NCBI GenBank assembly: GCA_033032175.1
Contig: CM065320.1
Span: forward strand, 15,333,413-15,397,412
DNA from: Saturnia japonica
Lineage: Eukaryota > Arthropoda > Insecta > Lepidoptera > Saturniidae
Direction: 5' to 3'
Length of the DNA stretch: 64,000 nucleotides
Notes under the pieces: generated by a model
Database searches by the model: none
What the model was told of the DNA's origin: nothing
The model's input: only the letters and a program-made list of their open reading frames with translations
In this document: piece by piece, positions 13,501-22,802 of the stretch
Position numbering within the stretch: position 1 is the stretch's first letter
How the letters are laid out: each line of letters starts with the position of its first letter
Made by a program: the position numbers and the translations under genes

Positions 13501-16500
13501 ATTACAGCTATGTTGCCAACCTTGGAGACCGTATTTGAATCCCGTTTTTAAGGGCCCTTGAGAAAGCCTTGCTGAATACCTCATTCTACATTCCCAACGT
13601 ACATGAAAGGGGGGTTCTAGGGAACCTTACCGAAAAATGCCTTAGAGCATTCCTTTATTACATTACTTATTAACATTTTATCATGGCATTATTTTTACTT
13701 TAAACTTGTTTCAGGTAAAAGCATCCCAAGAACTATGTGTCGACGCTAAAAAGCCTTCAATGACGTACGCGGATACATGCGGCGCGGCTTTCACATACGG
13801 CCCGAAGAGGCTGCAGTCCTGGGATCGATTTGTAAAGTAAATAAATGTTTTTTAATATATATATATATGTATATGTTAAAAGTGAAAAACGGCCATGCTA
13901 CCTAACGAACAGCCAATGTAAGTCGCCACCAACAGACCTACGATCTTTTTTACTCGATAGTATGATACGACAATTGTGTATATCTGGACCACCATACACT
14001 AGGTATAAATATACCGGCAAAAGTGACACACTTAACCGCGCACTGTTAAAAATTTCATCGGTTGTTTAACAAAACATGTTTCAGAAACTAATATGCAAAA
14101 TATTTATGCCAATATTTAAGTCGTGTATTGTACAAAACTTTGTTTGTAAAGTTGTGAAGTGTGAAGCTTCTTATCGAAAACGACAAACGGTTTCGTAAAA
14201 TTACAACTTTTTTTCACTTTCTTCACATGTCTAGGAAAATTACTCGTATAGTAATATAATTTTATATTAACATACGTTTTGTAATTTTACTCATACTTTG
14301 GTTTGTAAAACGATTGTAATTTTACATATTTTTTAAAACAGTGCGCGTCGTATGCCGTTAACAGCCGGTGTTATCCGATAACCGAACGGGGTTGTAGGGA
14401 TGTGTACCCGATTGATTTTTGTCGTTATAGGTTTAGCCTTGTGGCTTTATCTTAATGACGAAGTAACACAAGATGGTAGCAAGCTAAGTCTATTGGAAGA
14501 CTTGTTCTCAAGTGCAGCTGCCGGAACACACCTATATTATATATATTATAAAATTCAAAAACCACTGGACCACAGGTCCCGTCATTGTGGCGATACTTGA
14601 GAGAAGCTTATTTCCAGCATTAGATGTCTTTAGCTGAATGGATGGATGTATTTCTCTATTTGTAAGCGGATGCCTATAAAGCATCAGAATGGAATTCATC
14701 CATAAGCTCTAATTTTCGAAAAAAAATCTTCTTTCGTGTTTCTCTACAAAAAATAATCCAACGTGGTACTACTATCTAATTTTTTGTTTTAGTTTTAAAT
14801 CTGATTTAATTTTGTTCTGTATGGATTTATTATTTTATCGTGTGCCATTTCTTATTAAAATAAATTTGAGATTAAACATTTAATTTACAGAACTTTCGTG
14901 GACTACTGTATGACGCTGACGTACGCGAGCGTCCTTTGCGTGTATGTCGTGTTCATCGGCGCGTCATTTAAAGAGGTCAGTTCCTTCGGCTAATGTTTCT
15001 TCAACAACTGATTTTCAGTTGCTTCACCAATACCTGTACGTGTAAGTAATTAAGGCTACTAATTTGGGCATTATTTTTAATTTCGCTTTCACCTTTTATG
15101 TACATTATAGAAATTTCTTATTTAAATTTATTCCAAAACAGCCAATTTCTCTATTAGGTCTATACTAACACCTTTAATATTATAAATGAATGATATGTGT
15201 TTAAAAGGTGTGAATAATAAGATGATGGCTGATAGTGGGGCATGGTTGAGGAAAACATGACCCTACACGTAAGTAACATGAGTGAGGAGATGAAAGACAT
15301 TTTTTTAAAAATAGTATAAGTACTTAATACATATAATAATCCTTCACTGTACACTTGTTGCTACATTTTACGTATGTTGATATTGCTTATCTTAATAGTC
15401 TAGGCGCTAAATCGTATTACAATATTCGATATAAAATACCTTAGTGTCCGATCGAAGATACTTCACTAGCTATTTTTATTCAATTAGTAGTTAACGTCAT
15501 TCAGATTATATCAGGATAAAATCTGATAAGTACCGCTAAGTAATTACCCAATAGCTGAAGAAGAAAATATTCGGGAATCGAAGTAACACCGTAAAGGGAG
15601 AAGAAACACACACATTAAGTGATAAATAAATAGCTAAACCGCAACTGACGAAAAATCTATTTCTTTTTTTGTTTGCGGTTCGTCTTGTCTTATCTTAGTT
15701 ACGTTCAAGTGCAGTTACGGTATTTGTCGAACGAGTAAAAAAAGAAATAAAAGTTTTTCATAATTCCCGATCTTAGTTCTTATGCATGTTCGCTATTAAG
15801 ACTGCCGCTGATGAATTAAAATAAAGAAACTGTTGCGGACAGCGAGCGAGGCGAGCGAATAACGATAGTCTAATAGTATAAAATGAACAAATAAATGAAA
15901 TAATACGTGTTAGGAATAAGGTTTATAAATACGTGTTAGGAATAGATATAATAATATGAACTGAATATGTGTGAATATGTGTATTTTAAAACGATTAGAA
16001 TAAGAATATAGCTAGTTGTAAGTTTAAATGTATACATTTCACTAGTTGTAAGGATGAACCATGCCAGACTCCGAACATCTGGCATGGTTACTCATGGTAC
16101 GGCCGTCCCTTTCCCACGGTTAGCCTCGCTCTGCGGAGAGCGCGCACACAGGGCGTGCGCGCTCATTGGCTGAGCGACGCCCCGCACGGAATCCATCGCA
16201 CGACCTGTTGCGAGGCAAAGGGCGAGGTTAAATATAGCGGAGAGGGCGGCAGTACTACGATCAGTTCGAGAAACACCACAACACCAGCAACAGCAAGCAG
16301 CGAATCTACAAGCAAACTACAGTCAAGAACGTTATTAAGAAACCACATTGTTACTACGAACTACTGTAACTTTGTAAGAAACAAGAATAAAACAAGCGCT
16401 ATTAATTTAGCACACATTAAAATATTGTGGACGTCTTTTTATTCACAATAGAAACTATTATTCATATTTGAGAACTACCTAAAGTTAAATAAATCCCTTT

Positions 16501-19500
16501 GATGATAATGGACTTTGATGTAGAAAATGGTAACATAGAAGAAGAATAAATATTATAGTATAGACGTATAGATTAAATACCAATCTCTTCATGTTCATGC
16601 CTCTCCGGCTCTTCATGATGTATTGGCCATTTTACACTACAAAAAAAAAACATTCTAAAAAGTTCTACTTCTATTTTCGCCAAGCATTGAGCATTTTGAA
16701 ATCGAATGAATACTCCACAATTTCATACAGTTAAATAATTAATCACACTTTATTGTTTATCCAGACTTTGGACGTTTACATACCGGAATACCAGTTGTCG
16801 ATTCAAACCTACTGCGCTCTGACCCTCGTTCCGCTAGTTCTTATCTGCCAGATAAGGAACTTGAAGTATCTGGTACCGTTCTCTGCGGTCGCAAACGTTC
16901 TTGTCTTCGTAGTCTTCGCTATCACACTGTACTATGTGTTCACTGACCTACCTCCGGTAAAAGATAGGGAGATGGTGGCTAGCGTGACTCAATGGCCTTT
17001 GTTTTTAAGGTAAGATTTCCAAAATTTGTGTAATACTGGAACACTGACTTAATTCTCTAAAACAATATGTCATATAAAAGACTTGGACCCATTAAATCGT
17101 GTTGAGTTTCTTCTTGTGAAAATATTGAATTTGTACAAAACTACTTCAATTAGTGGACAAATTTTCTATTATATTGCAGTTACATTAAAATCTTAATTGT
17201 ATTTTACTTTGAAACACATGATATTGAGAAAAATATGTAATTTTACATGTAAATGTTGAAATTTTTTATAGTGCCTTGGCCAAGTACCGGCACTGTCTCT
17301 GATACTAAATAAGCACAGTAGAATCCAAAAACGAGGACGATAACTGAGAGATCGTAAAACCATCGCCTCTCATCTTATCATGCCGGCCTGCGAGCTTCTC
17401 GGTAGCTGGATATACATCGGCTGATTTCGAAATGCAACAAACCAAAAGAGTGTCACTCTAACGGCCTTATCACCATGTGTGTGATAGTCGCGATTCAGTC
17501 TGACACAATTATTGTGTCCCTCAGCAAAACTAAATGTATTTACAACAAATATTTTATATTTCTTTTTAACCGACTTAAAAAAATACGAGAGTATCACTTC
17601 GAGTATTTTTTTAAGGATGTTCAGCCATAACTTCTTTATTTATGAGCTGATTCGGATGATTCTATTTTCGTTGGAAAAGGGACACCTCAAAGGTGGGTGG
17701 TCTTATTTTAAGTTCATTGGCATTCGACCTTCAATTTCGAGGATACGCCAAGGAAGGAACTTCTCAAAATCATTGAAGTCGGTTTTTTCTTTTTTTTTTT
17801 AATTATCTTGTCCTTTGGAATTAAAAAGAAAAACAGAAAGTAGTTGAAAAATATTTTAATAATTTTTAAATTGTAATATATGCTTACAGTACTGTAATAT
17901 TTGCAATGGAGGGCATAGGAGTTGTGATGCCACTGGAGAATGAAATGGCCAATCCGCAACATTTCCTCGGTTGTCCCGGCGTCCTCAATATATCTATGGT
18001 GATCGTGATCACGTTATACGGCATCGTCGGCTTCTTCGGCTACGTCCAGTACGGCGATGCTGTTAAAGGAAGTGTCACGTTAAATCTTCCTCAGGATGAA
18101 ATGTAAGTATAAATTAACCACGTATTTATTAATGATATTAAAGATATATGATGATGCAACCGATCATTGAACTCATTTACCTCTGAACTTTGATTTATTC
18201 TTTGATAAGCGTTTCGTATTGTATGATCTAATATAAAAAAATACAGAGACTGAACTCTGCTTAATAGATACCCGAAATATTGTTGTTAAATCTAAACGAT
18301 TAATTTTGAAGATGGGTCTGATATGGTAACCTGTACTTTTTTGCACAAAATCACTTCTGAGGTTGTGAGATATATATTAAATAACAGTCTTCTTAAAAAT
18401 CACGAAATGTGCCAAAAGTTTTAATAGATTTTAACATCTTTATGGTTGTCGTGAGCCAATTAATAATTACTTTGTAGCAATCATTTAAAGACCTACACTT
18501 TTTCTGTTCCAGAATGGCCCAGACCGCTAAACTTTTGATGGCATTGGTGATATTTTTATCTTATACGCTCCAGTTTTACGTACCTATGGAATGGGTCACC
18601 AGGATGCTCCAGAAACGAGAATCGAATAAATACGAGAACTTTATACAAATCAGTATAAGGACATGCCTCGTTACAGTAACTGGTGAGTTTTTTTTTAATA
18701 CTGAGAGTTCTAGTTTTGCAGATGTATTAGCAAGACGAAAGTAATAGAACCTTTGCAACCCTCAATTATAATAGCACTGTACTGATATGACATATAATTT
18801 TTCCCGTTTAGCAGCAGTGCTGTTATTCCAGCATTAGTTAGTCTAAAGGGTTATTGTTTGGCAATACACCTTGGCTCAAAAAGCATACGAACTCAATTCT
18901 AAAGGATATTCTGTACTAATATTTTTAAGAGGTCAAGTTTGTCAATATATTTGTTTGAGGTAACCTCCAGAACTACTGATCCGATTCAAAAAACTCTTTC
19001 ACAGATAGAAAATTACATGATGTTTAAGTGTTATAAGCTATACTTTATTGATATTAAGTTATATATGGTAATTAACGCGTACAATGTTAGAGGCGGTTGT
19101 TAGTGATCTAAAATTTGGTCTCATTCTACTTTGGGTTGTTTATAGATAACTCAGACAACAATAACTACTTAGTTTATGACGAATACCTGTTTGTTTTGGT
19201 TTTCTTTGTTGCAAAAATTCCAGAGCACATCACATCACATTACAGTTCATAAATAGTGATGCCCGTAGAGAAACAAGCAAATTTAATATAACTTGGATGA
19301 TTGAATATACTCTTTATGTACTATTATCTACTTCTATTTACGCCATGCATTGAGTATTTTGAAATCGAATGAATACTTCACAATTTCATACAGTTAAATT
19401 ATTAATCACACTTTATTGTTTATCCAGACTTTGGACGTTTACATCCCGGAATACCAGTTGTCCATTCAAACCTACTGCGCTCTGACCCTCGTTCCGCTAG

Positions 19501-22500
19501 TACTTATCTGCCAGATAAGAAACTTGAAGTATCTGGTACCGTTCTCTGCGGTCGCAAACGTTCTTGTCTTCGTAGTCTTCGCTATCACACTGTACTATGT
19601 GTTCACTGACCTACCTCCGGTAAAAGATAGGGAGATGGTGGCTAGCGTGACTCAATGGCCATTGTTTTTAAGGTAAGTTTTCCAAAATTTGTGTAATACT
19701 GGAACACTGACTTAATTCTCTAAAACAATATGTCATATAAAAATAAAACTCGGACCCATTCAATCGTGTTGTTTCTTCTTGTAAAAATATTGAATTTGTA
19801 CAAAACTACTTCAATTAGTGGACAAATTTTCTATTATATTGCAGTTACATTAAAATCTTAATTGTATTTTACTTTGAAACACATGATATTGAGAAAAATA
19901 TGTAGTTTTACATGTAAATGTTGAGATTTTTTATAGTGCCTCGGCCAAGTACCGGCACTGTCTCTGATACTAAATAAGCACAGTAGAATCCAAAAACGAG
20001 GACGATAACTGAGATATCGTAAAACCATCGCCTCTCATCTTATCATGCCGGTCTGCGAGCTTCTCGGTAGCTGGATATACATCGGCTGATTTCGGAATGC
20101 AACAAACCAAAAGAATGTCACTCTAACGGCCTTATCACCATGTGTGTGATAATCGCGATTCAGTCTGACACAATTATTGTGTCCCTCAGCAAAACTAAAT
20201 GTATTTACAACAAATATTTTATATTTCTTTTTAACCGACTTAAAAAAATACGAGAGTATCACTTCGAGTATTTTTTTAAGGATGTTCAGCCATAACTTCT
20301 TTATTTATGAGCCGATTCGGATGATTCTATTTTCGTTGGAAAATGGACACCTCAAAGGTGGGTGGTCTTATTTTAAGTTAATTGGCATTCGACCTTCAAT
20401 TTCGAGGATACGCCAAGGAAGGAACTTCTCAAAATCATTGAAGTCGGTTTTTTCTTTTTTTAAATTATCTTGTTCTTTAGAATTACTAATATAATAATAT
20501 AGACATTAATATTGTTCTTACAAGTGAAAAACAGAAAGGTAGTTGAAAATTTATATGAATAGCTTTTAAATTGTAATATATGCTTACAGTACTGTAATAT
20601 TTGCAATGGAGGGCATAGGAGTTGTGATGCCACTGGAGAATGAAATGGCCAATCCGCAACATTTCCTCGGTTGTCCCGGCGTCCTCAATATATCTATGGT
20701 GATCGTGATCACGTTATACGGCATCGTCGGCTTCTTCGGCTACGTCCAGTACGGCGATGCTGTTAAAGGAAGTGTCACGTTAAATCTTCCTCAGGATGAA
20801 ATGTAAGTATAAATTAACCACGTATTTATTAATGATATTAAAGATATATGATGATGCAACCGATCATTGAACTCATTTACCTCTGAACTTTGATTTATTC
20901 TTTGATAAGCGTTTCGTATTGTATGATCTAATATAAAAAAATACAGAGACTGAACTCTGCTTAATAGATACCCGAAATATTGTTGTTAAATCTAAACGAT
21001 TAATTTTGAAGATGGGTCTGATATGGTAACCTGTACTTTTTTGCACAAAATCACTTCTGAGGTTGTGAGATAAATATTAAATAACAGTCTTCTTAAAAAT
21101 CACGAAATGTGCCAAAAGTTTTAATAGATTTTAACATCTTTATGGTTGTCGTGAGCCAATTAATAATTACTTTGTAGCAATCATTTAAAGACCTACACTT
21201 TTTCTGTTCCAGAATGGCCCAGACCGCTAAACTTTTGATGGCATTGGTGATATTTTTATCTTATACGCTCCAGTTTTACGTACCTATGGAATGGGTCACC
21301 AGGATGCTCCAGAAACGAGAATCGAATAAATACGAGAACTTTATACAAATCAGTATAAGGACATGCCTCGTTACAGTAACTGGTGAGTTTTTTTTAAATA
21401 CTGAGAGTTCTAGTTTTGCAGATGTATTAGCAAGACGAGAGTAATAGAACCTTTGCAACCCTCTATTATAATAGCACTGTACTGATATGACATATAATTT
21501 ATCCCGTTTAGCAGCAGTGCTGTTATTCCAGCATTAGTTAGTCTAAAGGGTTATTGTTTGGCAATACAACTTGGCTCAAGAAGCATACGAACTCAATTCT
21601 AAAGGATATTCTGTACTAATATTTTTAAGAGGTCAAGTTTGTCAATATATTTGTTTGAGGTAACCTCCAGAACTACTGATCCGACTCAAAAAACTCTTTC
21701 ACAGATAGAAAATTACATGATGTTTAAGTGTTATAAGCTATACTTTATTGATATTAAGTTCTATATGGTAATTAACGCGTACAATGTTAGAGGCGGTTGT
21801 TAGTGATCTAAAATTTGGTCTCATTCTACTATGGGTTGTTTATAGATAACTTAGACAACAATAACTACTTAGTTTATGACGAATACCTGTTTGTTTTGGT
21901 TTTCTTTGTTGCAAAAATTCCAGAGCACATCACATCACATTACAGTTCATAAATAGTGATGCCCGTAGAGTAAACAAGCAAATTTAATATAACTTGGATG
22001 ATTGAATATACTCTTTATGTACTATTATCCTGAAATGGATCGCGCCAAAGCATCTCACCGTCACCAATTTTTTACCATCCAATTGTACACAATGCTTTAC
22101 TTTCTCACTATACCCGATTGTCATTTATTGTTTCATTTGGAGTGTAACCCATACACAAATTTCTGTCTTTGATGTGTTGTTAAATTTATATTGGAGATAA
22201 AGACCAAATAATTACTATAACATATAAATATTTTTTCATGCAGTTGCCATAGCAGCAGCCTTTCCAAACTTGGAGCTCGTCATCAGTTTCGTAGGAGCCA
22301 TCTTCTTCTCGTCGCTCGGCCTTCTTTTCCCAGCTATCGTCGACATCGTCTACCGATGGGAGAGAGGTTTCGGCAAATACAACTACGTGCTGTGGAAGAA
22401 TATAATTATCGCTATAATTGCATTAATAGCTTTATTTTCTGGAGCTTTTGTATCTATACAAGGGATGATTGAAGACTTCGGTACACATGAGAGCATACCA

Positions 22501-22530
22501 CATCACAACGATAACGCTACAGTAACATAA
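1511..22530 (+). CDS. Proton-coupled amino-acid transporter (SLC36/PAT, pathetic-like), multi-exon, with a duplicated exon cassette
   Basis: Multi-pass membrane symporter of the amino acid/auxin permease superfamily; insect PATs move amino acids with protons at plasma or lysosomal membranes and act in nutrient sensing (family knowledge). Exons that keep one frame: 1511-1541 (tentative), 1733-1847, 7480-7630, 13715-13836, 14891-14975, 16765-17009, 17890-18102, 18513-18682, 22244-22530. All junctions are GT-AG and phases agree; the total is 1,419 bp, 472 residues plus TAA, the usual PAT length. PAT hallmarks seen: NPFEHRTVEHPNT before TM1, HLLKACLGSGILAMP in TM1, AMEGIGVVMPLENEM in the middle, a hydrophobic C-terminal exon. 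Exons 6-8 recur at 19428-19672, 20590-20802 and 21213-21382. Only one set fits in frame. The first coding exon is uncertain because it lies in a repeat. Confidence 0.9.
1733..1847 (+). CDS. PAT transporter exon 2 (cytoplasmic N-terminal tail)
   Basis: Follows ATTACAGAG and ends before GTAAGT, phase 1 in, phase 2 out. It encodes a polar tail ending in NPFEHRTVEHPNT, which corresponds to the conserved 'YxPxxHRxVExPTT' stretch just before TM1 in insect PATs. An acceptor two bases earlier (1731) is also possible and would require a different upstream phase. Confidence 0.8.
3055..3275 (-). mobile_element. MITE-like element, ACCCGACTGC family
   Basis: Reverse-oriented copy: right end CCGCAGTCGGGT, left end ACCCGTCTG. 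Internally it carries the family's GTGTGTATGTATGTCTATTTC and CTCTGTAGTCCTAGACGG blocks (read on -). A second copy is at 4461-4702 and a third runs off the right edge of the window. Confidence 0.6.
4143..4273 (+). promoter_or_regulatory. Cluster of CGGTT motifs (Grainyhead-like), putative intronic enhancer
   Basis: Five xxCGGTT words in 131 bp: ACCCGGTT (4144), AATCGGTT (4194), AACCGGTT (about 4225), AAGCGGTT (4251), TACCGGTT (4266). AACCGGTT is the optimal Grainyhead/CP2 site. The function is inferred from motif density only. Confidence 0.25.
4461..4702 (+). mobile_element. MITE-like element, ACCCGACTGC family
   Basis: 242 bp bounded by a perfect 10-bp inverted pair ACCCGACTGC / GCAGTCGGGT. 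Contains the (GTAT)n block GTATGTATGTATGTATGTCT and GGCACGCTCTGTATCCTAAA. Non-coding. Confidence 0.65.
7480..7630 (+). CDS. PAT transporter exon 3 (TM1-TM2)
   Basis: Acceptor TTCCAACAG, donor GTAAGTTG. It encodes TIGSIAHLLKACLGSGILAM and then PAAFKNAGLVTGAIGT, the most conserved PAT segment: the unwound TM1 glycine motif and the loop into TM2. Phase 2 in, phase 0 out. The preceding intron is 5.6 kb. Confidence 0.92.
8297..8335 (+). promoter_or_regulatory. Candidate core promoter (TATA + initiator) within PAT intron 3
   Basis: TATATAAG at 8297-8304, a GC-rich spacer, then GACAGTTCAGTAG at about 8325-8337. The A of ACAGT (8328) is 31 bases from the first T of the TATA box, the canonical arthropod spacing; a second TCAGT follows at 8331. 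The following sequence has only an 11-codon frame from ATG 8362. It might drive an alternative PAT transcript, another gene or a mobile element. Confidence 0.35.
9255..9795 (+). mobile_element. LINE remnant: RNase H domain and C terminus (R1/I-like)
   Basis: In one frame about 9290-9510 reads VQIVWVRSHVGIIGSETAD followed by IAANRAT, the RNase H 'WvpgHvGIxGNExAD' motif. After a frame change it gives HMSRIQQYLHRFKIM, and a last frame reads DFPRFDRIRFDHEIICENLR and ends NRI-stop near 9793. Frame changes mean it is dead. Assigned to an RNase H-bearing LINE clade by motif only. Confidence 0.7.
10520..11035 (+). repeat. Interspersed repeat, TTTACTCAGCG family
   Basis: Contains CCGAAACGGTTGGACCGATT, TTATGGTTTACTCAGCGTAA, GCCTAAGCTACTCCTTATA and ATCAGCTATTTATCA, then an AAAAATTTAAAAAA stretch and CATTACAAACAGACATTCC. 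Related copies: about 39215-39535 and the pieces flanking the BEL element (48805-48918 plus 56218-56530). Confidence 0.6.
11442..11723 (-). mobile_element. Non-autonomous Helitron-like element
   Basis: On the - strand it starts TCTATAAG..TATTACTCGAAGCAAAAGC and ends GATCGCTAG before a T, fitting the Helitron 5'-TC..CTAG-3' rule. Internal blocks (GCGTGCACGGAAGACTGAGG, GTTAAAGTGTATGGAGAAGG, GCCATTGAACTTTGACCCC) are shared with about 41322-41620 and 60378-60705. Confidence 0.6.
12795..13085 (+). mobile_element. LINE 3' remnant (Jockey-like C terminus and 3' UTR)
   Basis: One frame reads FFAITAARL-stop-NSLPINIQ and SRDSFKYLLSRFYLEPLNIV-stop (about 12835-12960), matching the 'FF..AARLWNSLP..I..A.S...FK..L..YL' end of Jockey-type ORF2 with W changed to a stop. 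It is followed by a 3'-UTR-like GGCTGGTAGAGAATGC stretch. Confidence 0.6.
13715..13836 (+). CDS. PAT transporter exon 4
   Basis: Acceptor TTGTTTCAG, donor GTAAATA. It encodes VKASQELCVDAKKPSMTYAD followed by TCGAAFTYGPKRLQSWDRFV, matching the PAT region between TM2 and TM3 (the 'C..AKVPSMTFADTAEAAF..GP' type). Phase 0 in, phase 2 out. Confidence 0.9.
13837..14890. other. PAT intron 4 (1.05 kb)
   Basis: Contains a short AT dinucleotide run near 13855-13868 and an inverted-repeat pair (CGCGCACTGTTAAAAA at about 14037; TTTAAAACAGTGCGCG at about 14332) that may bound a 310-bp MITE. No exon recognised. Confidence 0.5.
14037..14347. mobile_element. Possible MITE bounded by CGCGCACTGTT inverted ends
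   Basis: Left end CGCGCACTGTTAAAAA, right end TTTTTTAAAACAGTGCGCG: about 11 bp of perfect inverted match extended imperfectly through the A/T run. No convincing target-site duplication found. Non-coding, AT-rich inside. Confidence 0.35.
14891..14975 (+). CDS. PAT transporter exon 5 (TM3)
   Basis: Acceptor TTTACAG, donor GTCAGT. It encodes TFVDYCMTLTYASVLCVYVV and FIGASFKE, one membrane segment with a short tail. Phase 2 in, phase 0 out. The next exon may be either cassette copy, since both start in phase 0. Confidence 0.9.
14976..16764. other. PAT intron 5 (1.8 kb)
   Basis: Its main content is the solo LTR at 15831-16450. The left 850 bp is AT-rich without recognised features; the right end (from about 16665) is already the first unit of the tandem duplication. 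Confidence 0.6.
15831..16450 (+). mobile_element. Solo LTR with 5-bp target-site duplication GAAAC
   Basis: 620 bp starting TGTTGCG and ending CACAATA (imperfect inverted termini, differing by two transitions), flanked by GAAAC at 15826-15830 and 16451-16455. The right half is GC-rich (GCGGAGAGCGCGCACACAGG), with a TTAAATATAG TATA-like box near 16229 and AATAAAAC near 16385, in the order expected for U3-R-U5. No internal retroelement domain is next to it. Superfamily not determined. It lies in sense orientation in PAT intron 5 if read as written. Confidence 0.6.
16765..17009 (+). CDS. PAT transporter exon 6, cassette copy A
   Basis: Starts after TTTATCCAG and ends before GTAAGAT; phase 0 in, phase 2 out. 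It encodes TLDVYIPEYQLSIQTYCAL through TQWPLFLR with two membrane segments. It differs from copy B (19428-19672) at five positions that I can see, all synonymous. Confidence 0.92.
17010..17889. other. Intron between PAT exons 6A and 7A
   Basis: Holds an unidentified repeat-like block (about 17275-17500, repeated in copy B) and the AACCGACTT MITE at 17568-17784. The last 90 bases differ markedly between copies A and B, whereas sequence to the right of 17880 hardly differs. Confidence 0.6.
17568..17784 (+). mobile_element. MITE, AACCGACTT family (in duplication copy A)
   Basis: Bounded by AACCGACTTAAAAAAA and TTGAAGTCGGTTTTTT. Internal blocks CAGCCATAACTTCTTTATTT, GGATGATTCTATTTTCGTTG and ATACGCCAAGGAAGGAACTT mark a very common lepidopteran family. 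Other copies: 20233-20449, about 23375-23590, 25247-25405 (-), 40247-40440, 42480-42680 and 61742-61905. Confidence 0.7.
17890..18102 (+). CDS. PAT transporter exon 7, cassette copy A
   Basis: Acceptor GCTTACAG, donor GTAAGT; phase 2 in and out. It encodes the signature TVIFAMEGIGVVMPLENEM, then NPQHFLGCPGVLNISM and the loop VQYGDAVKGSVTLNLPQDE. By eye it is identical, base for base, to copy B at 20590-20802. Confidence 0.93.
18513..18682 (+). CDS. PAT transporter exon 8, cassette copy A
   Basis: Acceptor TGTTCCAG, donor GTGAGT; phase 2 in, phase 1 out. It encodes MAQTAKLLMALVIFLSYTLQ and the following FYVPMEWVTRMLQKR region. Its phase-1 end fits exon 9 (22244) but not exon 6 of copy B (phase 0), so a 18682-to-19428 junction shifts frame and soon meets a stop. 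Confidence 0.92.
19428..19672 (+). CDS. PAT transporter exon 6, cassette copy B
   Basis: Same acceptor, donor and phases as copy A; 245 bp. The encoded 81-82 residues are identical to copy A, with synonymous changes in codons for I, S, V, R and P. It can be reached from exon 5 (14975) by skipping copy A. Confidence 0.88.
20233..20449 (+). mobile_element. MITE, AACCGACTT family (in duplication copy B)
   Basis: The same insertion as 17568-17784, carried along by the tandem duplication; a handful of substitutions distinguish the two. It shows that the MITE inserted before the duplication. Confidence 0.7.
20590..20802 (+). CDS. PAT transporter exon 7, cassette copy B
   Basis: 213 bp, with splice sites and sequence matching copy A exactly, offset by 2,700 bases. 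The adjoining introns are also almost unchanged between the copies, unlike the left part of the duplication. Confidence 0.88.
21213..21382 (+). CDS. PAT transporter exon 8, cassette copy B
   Basis: 170 bp, no difference from copy A seen in the coding part. It ends in phase 1 and is the copy next to the unique last exon at 22244, so the simplest transcript could use B alone, A alone, or an A/B hybrid that keeps one each of exons 6, 7 and 8. Confidence 0.88.
22244..22530 (+). CDS. PAT transporter exon 9 (C-terminal, stop)
   Basis: Acceptor TTTTTTCATGCAG; phase 1 in. It encodes AIAAAFPNLELVISFVGAIF, two or three hydrophobic segments, the loop YRWERGFGKYNYVLWKN and a polar tail ending HHNDNATVT, then TAA. 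Only one copy exists, outside the tandem duplication. Confidence 0.92.
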
Positions 22531-22802
22531 TAAGTAGATTAATGTAAATTGGTCCATAATTTCTAATTATCTATATAAAAAAATCAGTCACTTTATAATA
22601 GTTCATTAAATAAGTAATGATAAAACTTGAAAATTCCCTACTATTTTGTTATGGAAATGTTCAAATGAAGACATCAATAACACGACTACATCAGCCGACA
22701 ACGTTTTTCATTCATTTGTTTTCTGATGTTGGCACTTTTTCTCTTATTGGCAAAAATAGAACGAGTATACGTCGTTAGTTAGATAAAAATATTATTTGTG
22801 GT

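Larger units (their letters stand above)
7631..13714. other. PAT intron 3 (6.1 kb)
   Basis: Holds a TATA/Inr promoter candidate (8297-8335), a LINE RNase H remnant (9255-9795), a copy of the TTTACTCAGCG-family repeat (about 10520-11035), a Helitron-like element (11442-11723), a LINE C-terminal remnant (12795-13085) and repeat debris (about 13270-13620). No further PAT exon seen. Confidence 0.6.
16665..22029 (+). repeat. 2.7-kb direct tandem duplication containing PAT exons 6-8
   Basis: Copy A about 16,665-19,330 and copy B about 19,331-22,029. Each starts near the same CTACTTCTATTT..GCCA..CATTGAG stretch and ends with ACTCTTTATGTACTATTATC. The offset is 2,663 bases at exon 6 and 2,700 at exons 7 and 8, because of an indel just before exon 7. 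Each copy carries three exons, the same internal MITE (17568-17784; 20233-20449) and the same repeat debris. Exon 7 and the flanking introns are almost identical, while the segment left of exon 7 shows more substitutions. Either a recent true duplication or retained alternative haplotypes in the assembly. Confidence 0.9.

Noticed and set aside
16155..16451. 98-codon frame rich in Thr/Ser
   Set aside because: Falls wholly inside the solo LTR (15831-16450) and is explained by its composition.
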